64,000 nucleotides of DNA, taken from the NCBI RefSeq assembly GCF_011074885.1, contig NC_054690.1, positions 2,423,001 through 2,487,000 on the forward strand. Reading direction: 5' to 3'. The translations under genes were made by a program, and so were the position numbers. The DNA comes from Brettanomyces bruxellensis (Eukaryota; Ascomycota; Pichiomycetes; Pichiales; Pichiaceae). A model generated the notes under the pieces. The model was not told the DNA's origin. It saw only the letters and a program-made list of their open reading frames with translations, and made no database searches. This document shows, in pieces, positions 58,405 through 64,000 of the stretch; within the stretch, counting starts at the first letter, position 1; each line of letters starts with the position of its first letter.

Positions 58405-58908
58405 TGATTAATTTGAGATTATTTGCCTTTACTGAGTTTCAGATGTGAGCCCAGTGGTCGTGATTCAACTAAATAAATACAACTTGCAGGGCATATTCTT
58501 TGAAGTGTTTTGAAGTTATTATGTCACTTCACGATAGAAAAGTTCTATAAAAGCAACTACTTCTTTGATGTTTTTTAGCAGACATTAAATCATTTACAGA
58601 ATGCATAAATTGACCCGTGCACTTTAAGATACATGAAAGAGCAGGAAATGGGAAATACTTCCGCTTTCCTCGATATCCTGGGACTGATTAAAGAAAGAGT
58701 CATCAATAAAATTTTAATAATGAATTTTGGTTGGAATTCATAGACAAAAATGGTAGTAGCCTATGTCGTAACCTAAAAGTTAGGGACAGTTTGTACAAGC
58801 AAATAGAATAAGATTAATCACTATATATCAGCAAGATGAAATTCCTCAGTTACTAGAACTATCTCAAATTCCAGTTTATCGATAAGCCTCTGGTAGATAG
58901 ATAACCTC

Positions 58909-59258
58909 TGTTATTATCGTTAGGTTCTCTTATCTGCTTGTCTCTTCAGTGCAGTAACATTCTCTTTGAAAGATTTGCTAACTATATATTTCTCATACAA
59001 ATTATATTTCGAATCTTTCTAGAACATTTTCGCCACCGAATAATTCGTCATAGGAATTCCACCCACGCCGTGGGTTATATAACTACAATATCTCTCTCCG
59101 TGGAATGCCTCTGCGCATTCGCTATGATACTCAATATCATCAGAGATAAGAATATTACTCTACTAAAGATCTTGTTGTACATCCGATAACAACTTAAACG
59201 TATACAAGATTGAGTATCACGTGTGTTATTATCAGCTGAACACACACAGATCCCAACA
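58909..59258 (-). mobile_element. Possible decayed LTR
   Basis: Read on the minus strand, the segment starts TGTTGGGATC (59258) and ends GATAATAACA (58909), the TG…CA ends with inverted TGTT/AACA typical of yeast LTRs. It contains TATATAA followed directly by a CCCAC/GTGGG hairpin near 59063-59080. Length (about 350 bp) fits a Ty1/copia LTR. An alternative end is at 59191 (ATAACA). No clear 5-bp target duplication flanks either choice, so the boundaries are uncertain and this may be coincidence. Confidence 0.3.
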
Positions 59259-60256
59259 GCCCACTGATCTACCTTCCAATTAGTGTCACATATAATTTCC
59301 TCCCCTGGTCTTTGTAGTATATTTCCTCGAATCCCCGCATATCCCAGAAATTTTTTTTCTGAAAGCATGTCTTATTTCTGATGCTTCATAATATTTTATT
59401 TCTAATATTAAAGCCAAGGCATGCACATTCTTGAGGAACCCTTCTTGGGGAGCTCCTCTTCCTTGACTGTTTGTGTAGCCATATACACCGTGCTTTAGTA
59501 CTTTTTACTGCCTTAGTCCTGCTTTCTTTCTCTTTTTCCTGTGTTTTTCCCCAGGTTAATATTTTTCCCATTTTTCAAATTGAAAATTATATTCTTTCAA
59601 AATCATGTTGTGTCATTACGTTTCCTTCTTGCTCTTAAATCAGAATTTTCCAGCTGCTTCTCCCCACGCAATAATAATATGCAACGAATTTATTCTGCAC
59701 GTCATCGCGTTTCTTGTGTGGGCGATCTTTCCTTATTGTTTCCTTGTTCGTGTTGTGTTACCTATGGTGTATCCACACAGATCCAATTGCTTTTCAAAAA
59801 AAAGAATGTCTCTTGCTTACAGGAATTTCGCTCGATGTAATGGAACGATTCACCATTTCATACGCATATATTTGTTTTAATATCACTTCCTTGAATGTCA
59901 TACCTTTTCAATTTCGGCATTGTGCCCACTGGGTCTTTTGCATCCGATTCGGGGCTTGGCCCATAGCGAAATGAAATTTTCCGAAGGGTTTGTTAAAGTA
60001 AGTGTTACCGGATTCGCATAATATCTCGATGTTTATTACAGTATATAACTTATACATAAGATTTAATATAGACAAGAGAATATCTCAACGACATATGGTT
60101 GAGATTCTTCTTCTTGTGCAACAACCTAAGCAATAGATCTTGTTCCCTTTATAACATTATTGTTCTTTACATATATTATTTTTGTAAGGTTTAAAAGCTC
60201 TTTATCTAACGTTGCCAAATGTAAACACCATACATTGTGTGAAAATAATATTGAAA

Positions 60257-60589
60257 TTAATTTTTTTCGGTCCTCATCAAGAAGGAAGAGCTTGGCTCAA
60301 TAATTTCTGAATCAGACATATCTGGGCAATTGCCAGCTTCGGATAAGTTACCCAATGTAGCTAAATTGTGTAGAGCTCGCAAATTTTCAAGGCGTCGAGT
60401 CGGGCTGTTCGGATTATAAATTGGTGTTACTTGACAGAAATCAGATTCAATGATCCAATTTTCACAATTATCCTTTTCATCAACCCATCCGTAAATTTCA
60501 TTGTGATAGAGTAAAGAAGCAGAATGTTTGTCACATATGTTCGTCATAAACAAGTAATTGTTAAATACTGCAGTTTGTTTTAAATACAT
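60257..60589 (-). CDS. Doubtful 110-codon ORF
   Basis: I do not recognise the product. Its C-terminal half (SPTRRLENLRALHNLATLGN, then SEAGNCPDMSDSEIIEPSS) has a protein-like composition with Ser/Glu/Asp phospho-type sites, unlike the low-complexity frames nearby. It could be the end of a decayed gene or a species-specific small ORF. No upstream extension is seen, and the promoter side has a G-run. Confidence 0.2.
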   Translation of the reverse strand: MYLKQTAVFNNYLFMTNICDKHSASLLYHNEIYGWVDEKDNCENWIIESDFCQVTPIYNPNSPTRRLENLRALHNLATLGNLSEAGNCPDMSDSEIIEPSSSFLMRTEKN

Positions 60590-61810
60590 CCCAAATGCGT
60601 TTTGTTTTCAGTAATACCTCCCCCCCTTAATAAACCTGGAATTTAGCATTCACAATCCCAAAAATATTTTTTTACTCCACATGGTCACAAAATGACTCAA
60701 AGGTCAAGTTTGCAATAGATTTGCAATGACTTAATCTATCGCAGTGTTAAATGTAACGTAACAATATATATCCATATCAATACGGTTTTACCGTATGTTC
60801 ATATCTTTTTCACAGTTGTACTCCGTTCCAAAGCTAATAGAAATTTAAATTGCTATTTATAGATGAATTATTATACTGTGTCATTTAAAACCCGCTTTTT
60901 CTTTCCTCGACCAGCACACCTTATAAAGTATTATATGTGATAAAACTACACGAGTACTGAGCACTATCTGTGCAAATTGACATGATCGTTTACCTTTAGG
61001 AATTTTCTCTTTTACTACTTAACGTGTCCCCGATATGGATTTGTAAGGTTTCCCCTTAGAAATTAAAGGAATTTGTTTGAATAACTGTTTAGATAGTTGC
61101 ACGACCTCCAAATGTGTTTATGGGCTTAAATGAGGCGTCATTATCAGTAGGCTTACATGTGATCTTACAAAGCACACACATATTGTTGTTATCAGCAACC
61201 GCGATGTTTCACACGTACACATAGAAACCACGAGCCTTTCAACTGATCGTACATCCTCTTGACATACGATTAGTTTATTATAAGGTAAGCACAATGTTTG
61301 CAAACAATAAGAATAACAAAGTTTGTGTTTGTAATTTTTTTTTCGAGCAATTTATTTGGAGACAGCGAATTGTTCGGTGATCATGTACCCTGATACATAA
61401 AAACAACTCCGGTGGATAAGCATAAATACAAAAGAATTAGCGTTATTACAAAGGTGTCATACGTGTTCAGATTTAAAAAGATCCTATGCCTATCAACAAA
61501 ATATATTACAAATAAACGCCTAAATTATTTCAACAGTTTCCTAATACATATTTTGGTACTGCATGAAACAGTCAAGCTTCCTTTATTTGTGGTTTTAAGG
61601 CATTTCTACTTGGCAGTATAGGCAGGTACATGTTCAGATCGTGCATTCCCCACCAAATATATGTTGAAATATTTCACCATCTGCGGAATATTACAAAGAC
61701 AATTGTTGTTAACCGTACAACCTCGGGAAATTTTCTCTTTATTTACATCCTTGGACCAATTATATTTAAGGATTACTTTATCTTTTATTACTTTTATTGT
61801 ATTTCACTGG

Positions 61811-62032
61811 TGTTAAAGCCATGCGAATTGCCTTTATTACTTTTTATATTACTTTGAACGGGTCATTTCCCATATTTGGGATATGTGGCCTCTCCCCGAG
61901 TAAGAATATATAAGGGGTCTGGCAACACCCCTTGTATTTTCTGACTCTATTATTATTTTATTGTTATTTTACCTCTTTCTTTAGAGACTATCACCGCTAT
62001 ATATCTTAATATAAGCCATTATTCTATCAACA
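61811..62032 (+). mobile_element. LTR-like segment of a Ty1/copia-type element (relic)
   Basis: The segment begins TGTTAAAG at 61811 and ends ATCAACA at 62032. It contains a TATA box (AATATATAAGGGG at 61906-61918) followed by a T-rich leader and a TAATATAAGCC segment. The end merges into an ATG, the layout seen in Ty1-like LTRs, where the gag start overlaps the LTR end. A perfect 7-bp hairpin (61912-61918 with 61927-61933) follows the TATA box. No second LTR or target duplication is visible in the window. The boundaries are inferred from sequence ends only. Confidence 0.45.
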
Positions 62033-62309
62033 TGCCTTCCAATCCTTCGGATAACTTATAATATACCCCAAAAAGGGGTAATACTACTGCCGAAACAGGT
62101 CAGGCTCCCTTTTTAGAGCCAAATACGAGTTATTCGGATTCCTCCGCGAATTCTATAACTCAACAATATATTACATCGACGCGTCGAAGTTTATTAATTT
62201 CTACCCTCAATTTTTCTTGAGGGAATGTTCTAAGGTGGAAAAATATATTCACATTCTCGAAAGTGGTTACCAATGTGCGCAAAGCCTGACCTTCTCTCTC
62301 TTCTCGTGA
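62032..62309 (+). pseudogene. Gag-like remnant of an LTR retrotransposon, interrupted
   Basis: ATG at 62032 opens a frame broken by an in-frame TAA at codon 10 (62059-62061). After it, the same frame stays open to TGA 62218-62220 with a polar, Thr/Ser/Gln-rich composition. From about 62190 another frame (open to TGA 62307-62309) looks more coding, with aromatic/charged residues such as a KVEKYIHILESGYQC segment. This pattern of polar N-terminus then a conserved-looking helix fits the start of a Ty1/copia Gag. At least one nonsense codon and one frame change make it non-functional. No polymerase sequence follows. Confidence 0.45.
62176..62187. repeat. 12-bp perfect palindrome in the gag remnant
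   Basis: TCGACGCGTCGA is fully self-complementary and includes an ACGCGT core. In the retroelement context it could have been an RNA dimerisation or packaging loop. As DNA it is also an MCB-like site about 310 bp upstream of RSR1. Both are inference. Confidence 0.6.
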
Positions 62310-62497
62310 CACAGGTATCAGTTCTTTGTACATGTAAGTAGTATATTAACTCGCTATCATATAATAATTGTCTTTTATTACGCCTCTGGTGTGCTGGTTC
62401 ACATTTACGGATAATTTTTGCATATTGACATTTTGTTGTTATTAATTAATTTCTTCTTTACTTGCCCCAGCTTTGAAACCGAACTTTTATTGTTACC

Positions 62498-63612
62498 ATG
62501 AGAGGTAAGTTTTTAATATCGAATGATTAGGAAGTCTCACTTCCTTAATTTACGCACTATTGAGTTGAAACATCGCATACGTATATGGATATGACTGTCC
62601 CTGAGTCTATTTCTCTATGGACTTTAAGTTAGGGAATAGTGGCTAATGCATCTGATTTTCACATAATTTGGTGACGGGATGATTCAACTGCGCTGGCCTG
62701 TTTAGCTTAATATGTATGCTTACTTTGTGGATTAGTATGTTTTTGCAATTAAGGGTCATTCTTGTGTTGGTTGTCAGTCATCCTTTCTTTTCTATCACTA
62801 AGTCTGTAACCTTGACCGCAATATGAGCATCGTTACTAACAGATCCAAAATGATTATTTCGTTTAGATTACAAATTAGTGGTACTTGGAGCTGGAGGTGT
62901 TGGAAAATCATGTTTGACTGTTCAGTTTGTTCAAGAGGTATATATCGACAGTTACGATCCTACGATTGAAGATTCATATACAAAAGAAATAGAAGTTGAT
63001 GGACGTGCGTGTAACTTGGAAATCTTAGACACCGCTGGTGTTGCACAGTTCACGGCTATGCGTGAGTTGTACATAAAAAATGGGCAAGGATTTGTACTTG
63101 TTTATTCAGTTACAGATCGTCAATCCTTGCAAGAATTGTTGGCAATCCGAGAACAGATACTACGAATTAAAAATTCTTCAAGCGTGCCAATGGTTCTTGT
63201 CGGTAATAAGTGTGATTTGACTGACGAGAGAGAGCTTACACCTGAAGATGGAATTGATGTTTCTCGTCGTTGGAATAAGGTGCCTTTCTATGAGACTAGT
63301 GCCTTGTATAGAATGAATGTGGAGGATGCTTTTGTTGATGTTGTTCGTCAAATCATTCGGAAGGAAGTCCAGCAACAACAACAACAACAACAAAAATTAC
63401 AGCTTAAGCGTGCCAATTCGGTTACAGAATCACCTGGATTTCCTTCAGTTGGGAATGCTGTTCCCACTAAATCTCCACCACAGTCTGTTTTTGCTCCAAA
63501 TGCAAATGGGGGCAAATTAACCGCGCCAGGAGTTCTATATGCTGGAGCCCAGGTCAGCTCACAAAAAAAGAAAAAGAGAAAGAAATGGTATAGTAAATGT
63601 ACTATATTATAG
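62498..63612 (+). CDS. RSR1: Ras-like GTPase Rsr1/Bud1, with one intron
   Basis: The gene is split: exon 1 is 62498-62504 (ATGAGAG) and exon 2 is 62867-63612. Joined, it encodes 250 residues beginning [19 protein letters not shown], exactly the Rsr1 start. GAGGVGKS is at 10-17, effector loop YDPTIEDSY at 32-40, DTAG at 57-60 followed by Val61 (Rsr1 also lacks Gln61), NKCD at 116-119 and ETSAL near 143-147. A Gln run (CAA repeats) near 170-178 starts the variable tail. The C-terminus is poly-basic [11 protein letters not shown] plus CTIL, a geranylgeranylation CaaX box identical to yeast Rsr1. Rsr1 marks the bud site and recruits Cdc24 and Cdc42 regulators at the plasma membrane. Without the intron the frame would lack its first ten residues. 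Confidence 0.96.
62505..62866 (+). other. RSR1: Spliceosomal intron of RSR1 (362 nt)
   Basis: The donor is GTAAGT at 62505-62510, the branch site TACTAAC is at 62834-62840, and the acceptor TTTAG ends at 62866, 26 nt after the branch site. All three are strong yeast signals. The donor lies 7 nt after the A of the ATG, so exon 1 is only two full codons plus one base. Splicing restores an uninterrupted N-terminus matching Rsr1. Confidence 0.95.
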
Positions 63613-63771
63613 ATAGATGATTTTCAGCTTTATTTCATTGGTATTCCGCTCCTTTTTCTTTATGAATATTAGATACTGTATTATTTTAACTGTGACACCA
63701 AATTCCTTATTAGAAGTATAGAGTATTCAACATCCATTTGATTATATTAAATGCAGAGATTTGAAATAGGT

Positions 63772-63778
63772 AAAAAAA
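63772..63778 (-). terminator. RNA polymerase III terminator of tRNA-Leu
   Basis: A run of seven T residues on the minus strand begins 5 nt after the tRNA 3' end, the standard Pol III stop. Confidence 0.85.
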
Positions 63779-63782
63779 TAAA

Positions 63783-63864
63783 TGATAGCCGTGGGGTTCG
63801 AACCCACGCCTCCGAAGAGACCAGGACCTTAACCTGACGCCTTAGACCACTCGGCCAGGCTACC
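63783..63864 (-). tRNA. tRNA-Leu (anticodon AAG)
   Basis: On the minus strand the 82-nt gene folds as a class II tRNA. The acceptor stem GGTAGCC pairs with GGCTATC (one G-T). The D-arm is TGGCCGAGTGGTCTAAGGCG (A-box). The anticodon loop TTAAGGT gives AAG (read as IAG). A long variable arm TCTCTTCGGAGGC and the T-arm GTGGGTTCGAACCCCAC (B-box) follow. It has no intron. A T7 terminator follows on the minus strand (63778-63772). tRNA-Leu(IAG) reads CUU/CUC and other CUN codons, relevant to the CTG-coding question in yeasts. Confidence 0.95.
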
Positions 63865-64000
63865 ATTAACGGTTATTGTAAGGGGTCTGCTTTGGTTTGA
63901 ACCTAAATTATTTTAGATTATGTAAGTACAAAGTGATTTGTGTGTTTGTTTTGAAGTGTTGAATCAAACCACTAAAAGATGAAGTATTGTATGTTGTAAA

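Larger units (their letters stand above)
58405..62497. other. Gene-poor 4-kb stretch with decayed retroelement pieces
   Basis: No conserved protein gene is present between the tRBD protein and RSR1. The stretch is AT-rich and carries LTR-like sequence at about 58909-59258 and a second retroelement relic at 61811-62309, both listed separately. Short frames such as 59075-59368 (minus), 59541-59974 (plus), 61412-61621 and 61630-61857 (plus) lack motifs. One minus-strand frame (60257-60589) is listed with low confidence. Confidence 0.5.

Noticed and set aside
59541..59974. Three overlapping plus-strand frames in the gene-poor region
   Set aside because: Mutually overlapping in different frames and Phe/Cys/Leu-rich from T-rich DNA; no protein-like pattern.
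62878..63612. RSR1 starting at GTG 62878 or the next ATG
   Set aside because: This would remove the first residues of the GTPase fold. The upstream ATGAGAG exon with perfect splice signals restores the exact family N-terminus.
1..64000. CRISPR arrays, bacterial operons, phage or insertion-sequence features
   Set aside because: No regularly spaced repeats or bacterial-type signals were seen; all evidence points to a yeast nuclear chromosome.

Overview
This is nuclear DNA from a budding yeast (Saccharomycotina). It is AT-rich, and most genes are intronless, face both ways and lie close together. Nearly every conserved ORF matches a single-copy yeast gene: NIT2, RPA49, JJJ3/DPH4, TAN1, ECT1, RCK2, IRC20, RFA2, MEF2, GCN3, NOP13, BGL2, ERV29, FZO1, ELP4, STF2/TMA10, ATE1, ECM4 and RSR1. 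The one intron I can support, in RSR1, has yeast-type signals (GTAAGT, TACTAAC, TTTAG). CTG codons fall at hydrophobic positions, for example in the J domain of JJJ3, which fits CTG = Leu. My best guess is a Pichiaceae yeast such as Brettanomyces/Dekkera. This is an inference from gene content and composition, not a proof.

Layout. 1-8 kb: NIT2, a SPOUT-type RNA methyltransferase, a GLC8-type PP1 regulator and a YTP1-like membrane protein. 8-20.8 kb: RPA49, an AIG1/UPF0641 membrane protein, JJJ3, an LCAT-like hydrolase, a YAP-type bZIP factor, a 703-residue orphan, a PalH/Rim21-Dfg16-like 7-TM protein and a small broken ORF abutting it. 20.8-32.5 kb: a long T-rich leader before a Gln-rich orphan, then TAN1, ECT1, a YDL124W-like aldo-keto reductase and RCK2. 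32.5-46 kb: IRC20, RFA2, MEF2, GCN3, NOP13 and BGL2. 46-58.4 kb: ERV29, FZO1, ELP4, STF2/TMA10, ATE1, ECM4 and a stand-alone tRNA-binding-domain protein. 58.4-62.5 kb is gene-poor and holds decayed LTR-retrotransposon material. The window ends with intron-containing RSR1 and a tRNA-Leu(AAG).

Themes. There is no operon logic, but several genes share processes: ribosome biogenesis and translation (RPA49, NOP13, GCN3, TAN1, JJJ3, SPOUT, tRBD protein), mitochondria (MEF2, FZO1, STF2), signalling (RCK2, PalH-like, RSR1) and genome maintenance (IRC20, RFA2). Two regulatory matches agree with known yeast regulons: paired MCB boxes upstream of RFA2, and RRPE-like motifs upstream of RPA49 and NOP13.

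The main anomaly is reading-frame breakage. The SPOUT gene, the GLC8 gene (three breaks), the small ORF after the PalH-like gene, and MEF2 are each interrupted. Every one of these six breaks has the same sign, as if one base were missing. That looks more like a deletion-biased sequence error than independent pseudogenisation, but the window alone cannot decide. I found no convincing new multigene system. The most interesting material is the retrotransposon relic feeding into the RSR1 promoter, the TAG/ATG junction after the PalH-like gene, and the orphan ORFs.
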